Source: UBA1181 sp963619325 (lineage in GTDB: Bacteria > Bacteroidota > Bacteroidia > Bacteroidales > Paludibacteraceae). Taken from it: 25,815 nucleotides of DNA. How positions within the stretch are numbered: the first letter of the stretch is position 1; each line of letters opens with the position of its first letter. The stretch spans positions 1 to 25,815 of the forward strand of contig CAVEVQ010000030.1 in the NCBI GenBank assembly GCA_963619325.1, read 5' to 3'. The position numbers were made by a program, and so were the translations under genes. The notes under the pieces were generated by a model that did not search any database, was not told the DNA's origin, and worked only from the letters and a program-made list of their open reading frames with translations. Below, one piece after another: positions 8,177-16,362 of the stretch.

Positions 8177-10084
8177 ATGAACGAGAATAACAATGTGCTA
8201 AACACCATCGTGTGTTTCCTCCTAATCGGTGCAATCCTCGTGGGCTTTTACTTCATTAATAGACCTTCGGCAGAGCAAAACGAAGCATACCGTAGATACT
8301 ATGATTCCATCGCCACCGCTAAACAAATGGAGCAGCAAAAAGAGGCTAATATCCAAGAACTTAAGGCTGGCGCCATTTTCAACGAAACTGATTCTGACTC
8401 TGCTAAACTATCCAAGGCTTCTCAACGTTTTGGCGAGTTTGCCGCTGGCGCCCTCAACGAGAAGAAAACTGTTTCTCTCGAGAACAACTTGATGAGCATT
8501 GAGTTTTCTACTCTCGGTGCAAACATTGAAAAGGTTGTCCTTAAAGAATATAAAGACTACAAGAAACAACCGCTCACATTGATGGACGGAGACAACCACT
8601 TCTCGGTAGACCTCCCTACAATCAGCAACCGTGTTATTCCAAGTGAAACACTCGTCTTCAACGTGGCTGCTCAAACAGATAGTTCCGTAACTTTCTCTGT
8701 GCCAACCACCAATAACGGCAGTTTTGACTTCACCTACACGTTGTCTTCCAATTCCTACATGCTAGGTCTGGAGATTCGCGAGAACAACCTCGGTCAAGTA
8801 CTTCGCAACAACGGATCTCTCAACGCTTCATGGAAGCTTTCTCTCGCACAGCAAGAGAAAGGTCGCACCTTCGAGAACCGCTATGCTCAGATTTACTACC
8901 ACACATCCGATGGTGATACTGACTACCTTAGCGAAACAAGCAACGATGAAGAGAAGATGGAGGAAAGTCTTCACTGGATCGCGTTCAAAGACCAATACTT
9001 CTCTAACGTCCTGATTGCCGACACTAAAATAGACAGCACCTTGTTGAAGTCTTCTTTGGCAGATGATTCTTCAAAATATCTGAAGCATTATGCCGCCAAT
9101 TTTACGTTGCCTTTGAAAAACGGAGATACCTCAGTAGGTCTTCGCTATTTCTTCGGTCCTAACCACTACAAACTATTGAAGTCGTACGACGAGAATCTCA
9201 AGGGTGATGATAAATTAGAATTAGAAGACGTTATCTCTTTGGGTTGGATGATTTTCCGTTGGGTGAACTTAATCTTCACCATTCCATTGTTCAACCTTCT
9301 CGGAGGATTCCTCAGCAATTACGGCGTCATCATCTTAATCATGACCATCATCCTGAAGGCCATCATCTTCCCTCTCACCTACAAGTCATACTTGTCTACC
9401 GCAAAGATGAAGGTGTTGAAGCCTCAGATCGACGAGATCAACGCTCGTATTCCTGCGGAAAACTCAATGGAGAGAAGTCAGGCAACTATGGAACTCTACC
9501 AAAAAGCAGGTGTCAACCCAATGGGTGGATGTTTGCCTATGTTGCTTCAAATGCCATTCCTAGTCGCTTTCTTCTATTTCTTACCTAATGCGATTGAATT
9601 ACGTGGAGAGAGCTTCCTGTGGGCGGATGACCTTTCCACATACGACGCCATTATCTCCTGGGGACCAAAAATTTGGTTGATTGGAGACCACATAAGTTTG
9701 TTCTGTCTCCTTATGACCATCGCCAATGGTCTATACACCTACTATAATATGAGTGTAAACAACCAGTCGGAGCAGATGGGACAATTCCCTTTTATGAAAT
9801 ATATGATGTATTTCATGCCAGTGATGTTCTTCTTCATCTTCAACGACTACGCTTCTGGCTTGAGCTACTACTATTTCGTATCTCTCTTGATTACGATTAT
9901 TCAAACCTACGTCATCAAGAACTTCTGCGTTGACGAACAGAAACTGCTCAAGAAGATTCAAGAGAACCAAAAGAAACCTACTAAACCATCTAACTCTTCT
10001 TGGCTGAACAGAATCGCAGAGATGCAGAAACGCCAACAGGAAATGATGGAAGAGCAGCGTCGTGCCGCTAACAACAAGAAATAA
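8177..10084 (+). CDS. yidC: Membrane protein insertase YidC
   Basis: Inserts and folds inner membrane proteins, alone or with the Sec translocon. At 635 residues it has the long Gram-negative layout: an N-terminal transmembrane helix (residues about 8-26), a large periplasmic P1 beta domain (about 90-345), then the conserved five-helix core. Core signatures are FPLTYKSYLSTAKMKVLKPQ near residue 400, and AGVNPMGGCLPMLLQMPFLV, followed by hydrophobic helices ending in SGLSYYYFVSLLITIIQTYV. The C-terminal tail is rich in Lys, Arg and Gln, as expected for ribosome contact. The start has no Shine-Dalgarno sequence, normal for this phylum. The following symporter gene begins 3 bases after the stop, so both are probably cotranscribed. 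Confidence 0.96.
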   Translation: MNENNNVLNTIVCFLLIGAILVGFYFINRPSAEQNEAYRRYYDSIATAKQMEQQKEANIQELKAGAIFNETDSDSAKLSKASQRFGEFAAGALNEKKTVSLENNLMSIEFSTLGANIEKVVLKEYKDYKKQPLTLMDGDNHFSVDLPTISNRVIPSETLVFNVAAQTDSSVTFSVPTTNNGSFDFTYTLSSNSYMLGLEIRENNLGQVLRNNGSLNASWKLSLAQQEKGRTFENRYAQIYYHTSDGDTDYLSETSNDEEKMEESLHWIAFKDQYFSNVLIADTKIDSTLLKSSLADDSSKYLKHYAANFTLPLKNGDTSVGLRYFFGPNHYKLLKSYDENLKGDDKLELEDVISLGWMIFRWVNLIFTIPLFNLLGGFLSNYGVIILIMTIILKAIIFPLTYKSYLSTAKMKVLKPQIDEINARIPAENSMERSQATMELYQKAGVNPMGGCLPMLLQMPFLVAFFYFLPNAIELRGESFLWADDLSTYDAIISWGPKIWLIGDHISLFCLLMTIANGLYTYYNMSVNNQSEQMGQFPFMKYMMYFMPVMFFFIFNDYASGLSYYYFVSLLITIIQTYVIKNFCVDEQKLLKKIQENQKKPTKPSNSSWLNRIAEMQKRQQEMMEEQRRAANNKK

Positions 10085-10087
10085 TAG

Positions 10088-11533
10088 ATGATTCTTATCC
10101 TTTCCATCATCGCCTACTTAGCACTTTTACTAATTGTGGCGTATTTCACAACAAAAGGAGATAATCAAAAACATACGAACGTCGACTTCTTCATCGGGGG
10201 TCGACGTTCTCCGTGGTGGACGGTCTCCTTAGGTATGGTCGGTGCTTCCATCTCGGGGGTTACGTTCGTCTCCGTGCCAGGCTGGGTCACATCCATTCAC
10301 TTTACCTACTTGCAGATGACCCTCGGCTTCATTGTTGGCTATATTATCGTTGCCATGATTCTGCTTCCCATCTACTATGCAGCCAATACAGTCTCCATCT
10401 ATTCCATCCTTGAAAAAAAATTAGGGTGTATTGGTCGCCGTACCGCCGCCATCTGTTTCTTATTAAATAAGACGCTCTCCTCATCTGTCAAGCTCTATGT
10501 TGTCGTTTTAGTGGTACACAAACTAGTATTCACGCAATATGGTATTCCGTTTTGGGTTGTCGCCTTAGCATCTCTTCTAATGGTATGGCTCTATACCTGG
10601 AGAGGAGGCATCCGCACTATCGTATGGACAGATTTTCTGCAAACTATCCTATTGGTCGTCGCACTTGTCTTGCTCATTCACGCAGCACTGCAAACTCTGA
10701 ATATCAGCTTTTTTGACGCTGCTAAATTAGTCTACAACTCTCCCCTCTCCGAAACCTTTGTTTGGGACAACTGGCTAAGCAAACAGCATTTTGTCAAGCA
10801 ATTTCTAAGTGGTATTTTCATCGTTTTAGTGATGACGGGATTAGACCAAGATTTAATGCAAAAAAACCTCTCTTGCAAGAATTTGAAAGAATCTCAGCGC
10901 AATATGCTCTCATACGGTGTTCTTTTCGTTCCTCTCAACCTTTTATTCCTTGCTTTAGGCGTTTTGATTGTAACCATTTATACGAAGAACGGCAATCCGC
11001 TACCTGCCACTGACGACAATCTATTACCCTACTTCGCAAAAGAGATGGGGACAATTGGACTTATTTGCTTCGTGATCGGTATGCTAGCATCCTCATTCTC
11101 AAGCGTAGATTCCGCTATCGCAAGTATAACAACCTCTATATCAGTAGATTTTAGTAGAAAAGAGGCAGATAAGAGAAAAAGAATCATTGTCCACATCTTG
11201 GTAACATTTGTCTTTTTCATCTTAGTAATCGGACTACAACAGGCACAAAATTCTCATGCAATCGACCTCATCTACACCATCGTGTCATTTTTTTATGGAC
11301 CCGTTCTGGGTTTATTCACATTCTGCTTTACACAAAAAACAGTAAGTCAGAATTTACGCTTTATCCCTCTTTCTGCCGTCCTCTCCATCACATTGTCTTA
11401 TGTTATATCAGACCTCTTGAAACAAGAGTTTTCCTACATAATGGGATATGAACTCCTCATCCTCAATGGATTACTAATGTTTGTCGGACTTTGGATTGAA
11501 AATAAAATCTCCCTTGAAAAACAGACTCATTAG
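10088..11533 (+). CDS. Sodium:solute symporter (SSS family)
   Basis: Inner membrane secondary transporter of 481 residues with about 13 hydrophobic segments, in the SSS family that includes proline, pantothenate and sialic acid carriers. The N-terminal pattern NVDFFIGGRRSPWWTVSLGM followed by a Gly/Ser-rich stretch is characteristic. The segment GMLASSFSSVDSAIASITTS near residue 331 matches the conserved sodium-binding helix 8 region. The substrate cannot be inferred from sequence or from the neighbours. The gene starts 3 bases after yidC and ends in a hairpin shared with the convergent gene on the other strand. Confidence 0.9.
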   Translation: MILILSIIAYLALLLIVAYFTTKGDNQKHTNVDFFIGGRRSPWWTVSLGMVGASISGVTFVSVPGWVTSIHFTYLQMTLGFIVGYIIVAMILLPIYYAANTVSIYSILEKKLGCIGRRTAAICFLLNKTLSSSVKLYVVVLVVHKLVFTQYGIPFWVVALASLLMVWLYTWRGGIRTIVWTDFLQTILLVVALVLLIHAALQTLNISFFDAAKLVYNSPLSETFVWDNWLSKQHFVKQFLSGIFIVLVMTGLDQDLMQKNLSCKNLKESQRNMLSYGVLFVPLNLLFLALGVLIVTIYTKNGNPLPATDDNLLPYFAKEMGTIGLICFVIGMLASSFSSVDSAIASITTSISVDFSRKEADKRKRIIVHILVTFVFFILVIGLQQAQNSHAIDLIYTIVSFFYGPVLGLFTFCFTQKTVSQNLRFIPLSAVLSITLSYVISDLLKQEFSYIMGYELLILNGLLMFVGLWIENKISLEKQTH

Positions 11534-11546
11534 TTTCTCAAGGGAG
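11509..11546. terminator. Bidirectional terminator between convergent genes
   Basis: CTCCCTTGA (11509-11517) and TCAAGGGAG (11538-11546) form a perfect nine-base inverted repeat spanning the symporter stop codon. Read on the minus strand the stem is followed by ATTTTATTTT, a better T tract than on the plus strand, so it probably mainly ends transcription of the minus-strand lipoprotein gene. Confidence 0.75.
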
Positions 11547-11569
11547 TTATAAAGATGCGACACTCAGAG

Positions 11570-12049
11570 TTATTTGAATGTCAACGAGTTGACAATATGC
11601 TCAATGGTGTCCCTTTCTGCCTCCGTCTCGTACGTTCCGTCTACACCATAGAAATAGTCTCCATGACGAATTATTCGCATTGTCGTGCCTAATACCATCT
11701 CATCGCTCACATTCTTGTAGCAAATCCTCGCCTCATCACCGTTCACCTCTTTCGAGACAAGCGAGAATCCCCACTGTTGCTCCTCGTAACTACGAATACG
11801 CTCTTCAACAAAACTATCCAAAGGAGTCGAGTTGACAAGACGTGTACCAATCGCCACAATCAAATGGTCGGACGCACACGAAAAAGGACGCACTGAATAG
11901 ACTCCTGTTTCAATCTCCCAATGTTTTGGATATTCAATAGAAAAAATATCCGTCTCATATTTTGTATAAGATGCTTGCCGACTATCATCGCACGAAGACA
12001 TCGCAAACAACATCAACGCAGCAACCAATGCAAAAAATATTTTCTTCAT
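11570..12049 (-). CDS. Small lipoprotein, PsbP/DUF1795-like
   Basis: A 159-residue protein with a short basic N-terminus, a hydrophobic stretch and a lipobox (A-M-S-S-C, Cys20), followed by acidic residues, so it is predicted to be a lipoprotein. The mature part starts YETDIFSIEYPKHWEI and continues with alternating strands (DHLIVAIGTR, EVNGDEARICYKN) and ends with a helix (AERDTIEHIVNSLTF). This layout resembles the PsbP/Mog1-like fold of DUF1795 proteins, whose bacterial members are mostly uncharacterised. The family assignment rests on pattern only. It has its own promoter and stands alone. Confidence 0.7.
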   Translation of the reverse strand: MKKIFFALVAALMLFAMSSCDDSRQASYTKYETDIFSIEYPKHWEIETGVYSVRPFSCASDHLIVAIGTRLVNSTPLDSFVEERIRSYEEQQWGFSLVSKEVNGDEARICYKNVSDEMVLGTTMRIIRHGDYFYGVDGTYETEAERDTIEHIVNSLTFK

Positions 12050-12130
12050 ATTATGTTTTTTTATTAATGTTCAGTTCTTTTACTAATGTCTCTCAATTCG
12101 GAGAATTCTATCATTCCAAATGAAACAATA

Positions 12131-12162
12131 CAAATATAAAGAAAAGAGATTGTCCTTTCCAA
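12131..12162 (-). promoter_or_regulatory. Promoter of the small lipoprotein gene
   Basis: On the minus strand TATATTTG (12138-12131) is an exact TAnnTTTG element. TTGG (12162-12159) lies 20 bases upstream in the -33 position. Transcription would begin near 12125, giving a leader of about 75 bases. Confidence 0.55.
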
Positions 12163-12185
12163 TTCTTTTTTCATAATTCACCCAA

Positions 12186-12848
12186 TTACCATTCAATAGG
12201 TGTCTCTCCATGTTGTGTCAAATATTCATTGGCTTTTCGGAAATGTCCACATCCAATAAACCCTCGATAAGCCGACAACGGAGAAGGGTGTACCGCCTTC
12301 AGCACCAAATGTTTCTTCTCATCTATCACTAAACCTTTACGTTGCGCATACGAACCCCACAAGAGAAAAACCACATGCTTTTTACGCTCTGAAATCTCTT
12401 TAATAACACGGTCGGTAAACTCCTCCCAACCTTTGTTCTGATGCGACCCCGCCGCCCCTTGACATACCGTCAGCGTGGCGTTCAGAAGGAAGACTCCTTG
12501 ATTCGCCCAACGTACCAAATTACCACTCTGTGGCATCGGCTTCCCGTAATCACGTTCTATCTCCTTGAAAATATTGACCAACGACGGCGGAAACTTCACT
12601 CCATCATTCACCGAAAAACACAAACCATGCGCTTGCCCCACCTCATGATACGGATCTTGACCGATAATCACCACCTTCACCTTGTCAAAAGGACAAAGAT
12701 TGAAGGCATTGAAAATCAACGACGCTGGTGGAAATATTTGCTTCGTCTGATACTCTTTTCTCACAAACGAGGTCAACAACGAGAAATAAGGCTTCTCAAA
12801 CTCATCCGCTAATACCTCCTTCCATGATGGCTCTATCCTGACATCCAT
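12186..12848 (-). CDS. ung: Uracil-DNA glycosylase, family 1
   Basis: Removes uracil from DNA to start base excision repair. The 220-residue length is standard. The water-activating motif GQDPYH is at 63-68 with catalytic Asp65, the uracil-binding LLNATLTV block is at 121-128, and the DNA-intercalation motif HPSPLSAYRGFIGCGHF is at 187-203 with His187. The start at 12848 lies 12 bases after the stop of the kinase gene, so this is the last gene of a MATE-kinase-ung operon. I see no clear terminator between its stop and the next gene on the same strand. Confidence 0.97.
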   Translation of the reverse strand: MDVRIEPSWKEVLADEFEKPYFSLLTSFVRKEYQTKQIFPPASLIFNAFNLCPFDKVKVVIIGQDPYHEVGQAHGLCFSVNDGVKFPPSLVNIFKEIERDYGKPMPQSGNLVRWANQGVFLLNATLTVCQGAAGSHQNKGWEEFTDRVIKEISERKKHVVFLLWGSYAQRKGLVIDEKKHLVLKAVHPSPLSAYRGFIGCGHFRKANEYLTQHGETPIEW

Positions 12849-12860
12849 ACCTCAACTATA

Positions 12861-13490
12861 TTACTTTAGATACCCCGCATCTCTCAGATACCGCACAATA
12901 AAATCAACCGTACCATCTTCTCCCAACGTGGAGACGTTAACAGACAAATTATAAGTTGATGCCATGCCCCATGTTTTGTTGGAATAGAAATTATAGTAGG
13001 ATGCTCTACGGCGGTCTTCTACCTCCATCAATGTCATAGCCTCCTCAATCGACATCTGAGAACGTGTTGAGATTCTCATTGCCCGATCTTCTATCGTAGA
13101 ATGTAGGAAAATGCTCACACACATAGGATTATCTCGTAAAACATAATCGGAACAACGCCCTAAAATGACACACGACTTCTCCGTTGCCAACCGGCGTATC
13201 ACGCCCGACTGCATCTCAAACAATGAATCTTGCGACAAGAAATTGTGCGACTGGAATCCACTCGTCACCCAACTGCTCATCCACTGCAACACATTGCCAG
13301 ACACCACGGACGACTTCTCGTCCGTCTGATCAAAGACCTCGGGCGCAAATCCATACTCTCGCGCCACCTCAGAAATCAACTCCTTATCATAATAGCCAAT
13401 ACCTAATTTTTCAGCCAGCAACTTGCCTACTGACCGTCCACCCGCACCAAATTGCCGACCTAAACTTATTATTAAATGACCTTCACTCAT
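12861..13490 (-). CDS. Cytidylate kinase-like family protein
   Basis: A 209-residue P-loop nucleotide kinase. The N-terminus GRQFGAGGRSVGKLLAEKLG (11-30) is the variant Walker A loop of the cytidylate kinase-like family, distinct from canonical Cmk. IGYYDKELISEVAREYG follows as in that family. Later conserved pieces include CVILGRCSDYVL and the C-terminal region NKTWGMASTYNLSVNVSTLG. Members are annotated as cytidylate kinase-like, but their true substrate is generally unknown. It lies between the MATE and ung genes with 12-base gaps on both sides, so it is cotranscribed with them. Confidence 0.88.
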   Translation of the reverse strand: MSEGHLIISLGRQFGAGGRSVGKLLAEKLGIGYYDKELISEVAREYGFAPEVFDQTDEKSSVVSGNVLQWMSSWVTSGFQSHNFLSQDSLFEMQSGVIRRLATEKSCVILGRCSDYVLRDNPMCVSIFLHSTIEDRAMRISTRSQMSIEEAMTLMEVEDRRRASYYNFYSNKTWGMASTYNLSVNVSTLGEDGTVDFIVRYLRDAGYLK

Positions 13491-13502
13491 AACCTCAGTT
13501 TT

Positions 13503-14891
13503 TTAATTTTCTTTTGATACTTGCGCCAACGGTTTATCCTGCAACTTTGAGAATGTTCTCATCTCCCTCCTCAACAAGAGGAACGCCAACAAGGTGGAAA
13601 CAGCGTCCGAAACCGGCATACTGATGAAAACACCTTCCAATCCCCAAATGTTAGGGAATATCAGCAAAAACGGAACCAAAAGCAACATTTGTCTCGTCGA
13701 CGAAAGCAACACCGCCATCGGCGCTTTTCCAATAGATTGGAAGAAATTGGACACCACCATTTGGAATCCCACAATCGGGAATGCAGCACAGCATAAACGA
13801 AGTCCTAAGACCGTCAGCCGTATCAACTCCTCATCCGTCGTAAACATTCGTGCCAACAACCTCGGAGCCGCCTCCGAAACCACAAATGCAACACACATAA
13901 ACACCGTTGCATACAAAATCGTAACATTCAACACCTTGCGAACTCGAGAATACTGCTGCGCTCCAAAATTATATCCGGCAATCGGCTGCATACCTTGATT
14001 CAACCCCATAACCAACATGGCAAAAATCATCAGCAACCCATTTACGATTCCATACGCACCAATCGCCAAATCGCCTCCATGGCTATATAATGCCCTATTT
14101 ATCAGAATCACCACCAAACACGCGCACGCGTTCAGCATAAACGGCGCCATTCCTATAGAAACGATCGACTTGCAGACACGCAAATCCACTTTGAACATAG
14201 AGCGACTATACCGTAACGAAGAATTTTTATTTGAGAAATGTCTGACAACGACAACCAGAGCCACCAACTGCGCCAAGATCGTTGCCAATGCGGCTCCTCG
14301 TATGCCCCAATCCAAAACAAAGATGAAAATCGGAGCCAACACCAAGTTGATGCCCACCGTCATCATCGTTACAAACATCGCCTTCCGAGGGTTCCCTGAC
14401 GACCGCATCACGTTATTCAATCCTAAATACAGATGCGTGATGACGTTACCCGCCAGAATCACCTCCATGAAATCACGCGCATACTGAAGCGTATCCTCGC
14501 TCGCACCAAAGAAAAGAAGAATCTCATCAATGAAAGCCAAACCCAAGACCATAAAGACGACGCCGAGGAGGATGTTCAAAATTGTAACATTCGCCAAAAC
14601 CTTAAGCGTTCCATCATAGTCTTGCTGCCCCATCTTGATAGAGGTCAATGTCGCACCACCTGCACCAATCATCGCCCCGAAAGCCGCTGAAAGGTTCATC
14701 ACAGGCATCGTAATCGCCAAACCTGAGATAGCCAGCGCAGAGACTCCCTGACCAATGAATATCCGATCAATCACATTATAAAGAGCCGACGCCATCATCG
14801 CAGCAATGGCAGGTCCAGAATATTGTAGCAACAACTTCTTAATATCGGCAGTTCCTAACAATTGAGAAGCCGAATTTACTTTATTTTCCAT
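13503..14891 (-). CDS. MATE family efflux transporter
   Basis: A 462-residue, about 12-helix membrane protein of the multidrug and toxin extrusion family, exporting cationic compounds or drugs in exchange for sodium or protons. The N-terminal half has ALYNVIDRIFIGQGVSALAI and NLSAAFGAMIGAGGATLTSI. The central NQGMQPIAGYNFGAQQYSRV is the conserved signature opening the second half, and FFQSIGKAPMAVLLSSTRQM matches the late signature. It is the first gene of a three-gene minus-strand operon. The substrate is unknown. Confidence 0.94.
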   Translation of the reverse strand: MENKVNSASQLLGTADIKKLLLQYSGPAIAAMMASALYNVIDRIFIGQGVSALAISGLAITMPVMNLSAAFGAMIGAGGATLTSIKMGQQDYDGTLKVLANVTILNILLGVVFMVLGLAFIDEILLFFGASEDTLQYARDFMEVILAGNVITHLYLGLNNVMRSSGNPRKAMFVTMMTVGINLVLAPIFIFVLDWGIRGAALATILAQLVALVVVVRHFSNKNSSLRYSRSMFKVDLRVCKSIVSIGMAPFMLNACACLVVILINRALYSHGGDLAIGAYGIVNGLLMIFAMLVMGLNQGMQPIAGYNFGAQQYSRVRKVLNVTILYATVFMCVAFVVSEAAPRLLARMFTTDEELIRLTVLGLRLCCAAFPIVGFQMVVSNFFQSIGKAPMAVLLSSTRQMLLLVPFLLIFPNIWGLEGVFISMPVSDAVSTLLAFLLLRREMRTFSKLQDKPLAQVSKEN

Positions 14892-14912
14892 ACCTTATAC
14901 AATACTTAGTTG

Positions 14913-14920
14913 CAAAATTA
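14913..14920 (-). promoter_or_regulatory. Candidate -7 element for the MATE-kinase-ung operon
   Basis: On the minus strand TAATTTTG is an exact TAnnTTTG match, 22 bases before the start codon. The expected -33 position shows no TTTG, so support is moderate. It lies in the 88-base divergent gap shared with pncC. Confidence 0.4.
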
Positions 14921-14934
14921 CGAAAACTTTCCGC

Positions 14935-14964
14935 CTTGTAAGACTACTTCTTTTTCTACCTTTG
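14935..14964 (+). promoter_or_regulatory. Promoter of pncC
   Basis: TACCTTTG (14957-14964) matches TAnnTTTG; CTTG at 14935-14938 is at the -33 distance. The predicted transcription start is only about 10 bases before the ATG. Confidence 0.5.
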
Positions 14965-14979
14965 TAAAAAAAGTTAACA

Positions 14980-15477
14980 ATGACACATACAGACAGACCT
15001 TGCCTTCCCGAGGTAACATTAGGAAATCTTTTGAAAGAGAAAAAACTTACTATCGCCACTGCTGAAAGCTGTACAGGAGGAACTATCGCTTCTCTCTTAA
15101 CCCGTCATGCAGGCAGTTCAGATTTCTTCACTGGAGCAGTAGTAGCATACTGTAATGAGGTGAAACACAACTTATTAGGAGTAAGTAACGACACATTGGA
15201 GAATAAAGGAGCGGTCAGTTCCGAAACAGTCGACCAAATGGTGAGAGGAGTCTGTAAACTGATGAGAACAGATATTGGCATTGCTGTCTCAGGAGTAGCA
15301 GGTCCAGGCGGAGGAAGCGAGGAGAAACCTGTCGGGACAGTCTGGATTGCGGTTGGCACGAAAGACAGAACCACCACAAAAAGATTAAATTTGACAGAAT
15401 GGCGCGACCAAAACATTCAATTATCCGCCATTGAAGCAATTTTTCTCGCTCAGGAATTTGTGGAAAAGAATTTTTGA
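14980..15477 (+). CDS. pncC: Nicotinamide-nucleotide amidohydrolase (CinA C-terminal family)
   Basis: A 165-residue protein corresponding to the C-terminal domain of CinA without the N-terminal domain. Characterised members (PncC) convert nicotinamide mononucleotide to nicotinate mononucleotide in pyridine nucleotide salvage. Family signatures are AESCTGGTIASLLT at 28-41, the active-site Ser30 region, and GVAGPGGGSEEKPVGTVWIA at 105-124. Length and motif order match stand-alone PncC proteins. It is transcribed divergently from the MATE operon. The downstream ribosomal operon has its own promoter overlapping the end of this gene. The exact activity is inferred from the family. Confidence 0.92.
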   Translation: MTHTDRPCLPEVTLGNLLKEKKLTIATAESCTGGTIASLLTRHAGSSDFFTGAVVAYCNEVKHNLLGVSNDTLENKGAVSSETVDQMVRGVCKLMRTDIGIAVSGVAGPGGGSEEKPVGTVWIAVGTKDRTTTKRLNLTEWRDQNIQLSAIEAIFLAQEFVEKNF

Positions 15478-15488
15478 GCGTAAATTTG
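15457..15488 (+). promoter_or_regulatory. Promoter of the L28-L33-DUF4295 operon
   Basis: TTTG at 15457-15460 and TAAATTTG at 15481-15488 are separated by 20 bases, close to the ideal Bacteroidota promoter. The -33 element lies inside the end of pncC. Transcription should start at about 15492, at the base of the first leader stem. Confidence 0.75.
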
Positions 15489-15491
15489 CAA

Positions 15492-15640
15492 CCCGATAAA
15501 GACGCATGTCTTGAGAAGAGACAAGTTGCCTTGTATCGGGCAAAAGGAGAGGTAGCATTTAGTTGTTTTTCTGATAGTTACGCTGCTTTCGTCGACGGTC
15601 ATCGATGAAAGATCAGAAGCGAGAATGTAACCCTGCTTTA
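15492..15640 (+). ncRNA. Structured 5' leader of the rpmB operon (candidate regulatory RNA)
   Basis: The transcript has about 175 untranslated bases before rpmB. CCCGATA (15492-15498) pairs perfectly with TATCGGG (15534-15540). A second, nested element follows: GTTAC (15577-15581) with GTAAC (15627-15631), GCT (15582-15584) with AGC (15618-15620), and CTTTCGTCGA (15586-15595) with TCGATGAAAG (15602-15611), the last being ten pairs including one G-T. Such leaders often mediate feedback by a ribosomal protein. I do not recognise it as a described family, and the structure was drawn by eye. Confidence 0.55.
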
Positions 15641-15668
15641 TGAGTAATAACTTTTGAATTTAACAGCA

Positions 15669-15902
15669 ATGTCAAAAATTTGTGAAATTACTGGTAAGAC
15701 AGCGATGAATGGAAACAACGTTTCCCATTCAAAAAGAAGAACAAAGAGAAAATTCAATGTAAACTTGCACACAAAGAAATTCTATTGGCCAGAGCAAGAC
15801 TGTTGGATTACTTTGAAAGTATCAGCGAAGGCTATTCGTACCATTGACAAGAATGGCCTCAATGCAGCTTTAGTAGACGCAGCAAGAAAAGGACTTATTT
15901 AA
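15669..15902 (+). CDS. rpmB: 50S ribosomal protein L28
   Basis: Large-subunit protein bL28, 77 residues. The start MSKICEITGKTAMNGNNVSH is the classic L28 N-terminus, followed by a strongly basic KRRTKRKFNVNLHTKKFY segment and the C-terminal VSAKAIRTIDKNGLNAAL. An in-frame TTG at 15654 would extend it by five residues but the ATG at 15669 gives the conserved start. First gene of the rpmB-rpmG-DUF4295 operon, with a long structured leader. Confidence 0.97.
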   Translation: MSKICEITGKTAMNGNNVSHSKRRTKRKFNVNLHTKKFYWPEQDCWITLKVSAKAIRTIDKNGLNAALVDAARKGLI

Positions 15903-15916
15903 TGGAGGGCTAAAAA

Positions 15917-16105
15917 ATGGGAAAAAAGAGTAAAGAAAGCCGTGTGCAAGTGATTTTGGAGTGTACTGAACACAAAGACAGTGGTATGCCAGGAACTTCT
16001 CGTTACATCACCACTAAGAATAGAAAAAACACTCCTGAGAGATTGGAACTCAGAAAATACAACCCAATCTTGAAGAGATACACTATCCACAAAGAAATCA
16101 AGTAA
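15917..16105 (+). CDS. rpmG: 50S ribosomal protein L33
   Basis: Large-subunit protein bL33, 62 residues. The conserved core is YITTKNRKNTPERLELRKYN. Zinc-binding L33 proteins carry two CxxC pairs; here only Cys16 remains and the other positions are replaced (CTEH, and KYNP at the usual second pair), so this is a zinc-independent form. A purine-rich GGAGGG at 15904-15909 sits 7 bases before the ATG, unusual in this phylum. Second gene of the operon. Confidence 0.96.
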   Translation: MGKKSKESRVQVILECTEHKDSGMPGTSRYITTKNRKNTPERLELRKYNPILKRYTIHKEIK

Positions 16106-16122
16106 TATAATAAGTATCAACT

Positions 16123-16275
16123 ATGGCAAAGAAAGTAGTCGCTACCCTCCAAAAGGGTGAAGGTCGTTCTTACGCAAAGGTTATCAAGATGGTTAAGTCG
16201 CCAAAGACTGGTGCTTACTATTTTGATGAGAAGATCGTCCATAACGATGATGTTAAGGCTTACTTGGCTAAGTAA
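16123..16275 (+). CDS. DUF4295 family small ribosome-associated protein
   Basis: A 50-residue basic protein starting MAKKVVATLQKGEGRSYAKV and ending in DDVKAYLAK. This pattern and its place directly after L33 match DUF4295, a family found across Bacteroidota. I recall that a protein of this family was reported as an extra large-subunit protein (bL38) in a Bacteroidota ribosome structure; I hold that with moderate certainty. The gene starts 17 bases after rpmG and is followed by a strong terminator, so it belongs to the ribosomal operon. Confidence 0.88.
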   Translation: MAKKVVATLQKGEGRSYAKVIKMVKSPKTGAYYFDEKIVHNDDVKAYLAK

Positions 16276-16300
16276 CATCTCAAACATCGCACAAAAATAT

Positions 16301-16328
16301 GAGGGAATCCTTAGGATTCCCTCTTTTT
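16301..16328. terminator. Terminator of the ribosomal protein operon
   Basis: GAGGGAATCC (16301-16310) and GGATTCCCTC (16314-16323) form a perfect ten-base stem with a TTA loop, followed by five T. On the minus strand the stem is followed by ATATTTTTG, so it may also end the convergent kinase operon. Confidence 0.93.
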
Positions 16329-16362
16329 ATACCCCCTCCTCAAACACTTCGAACGATTTAAA

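Noticed and set aside
13594..14690. Plus-strand reading frames opposite the MATE gene
   Set aside because: Antisense shadows without start signals or family features; the MATE frame explains the sequence.
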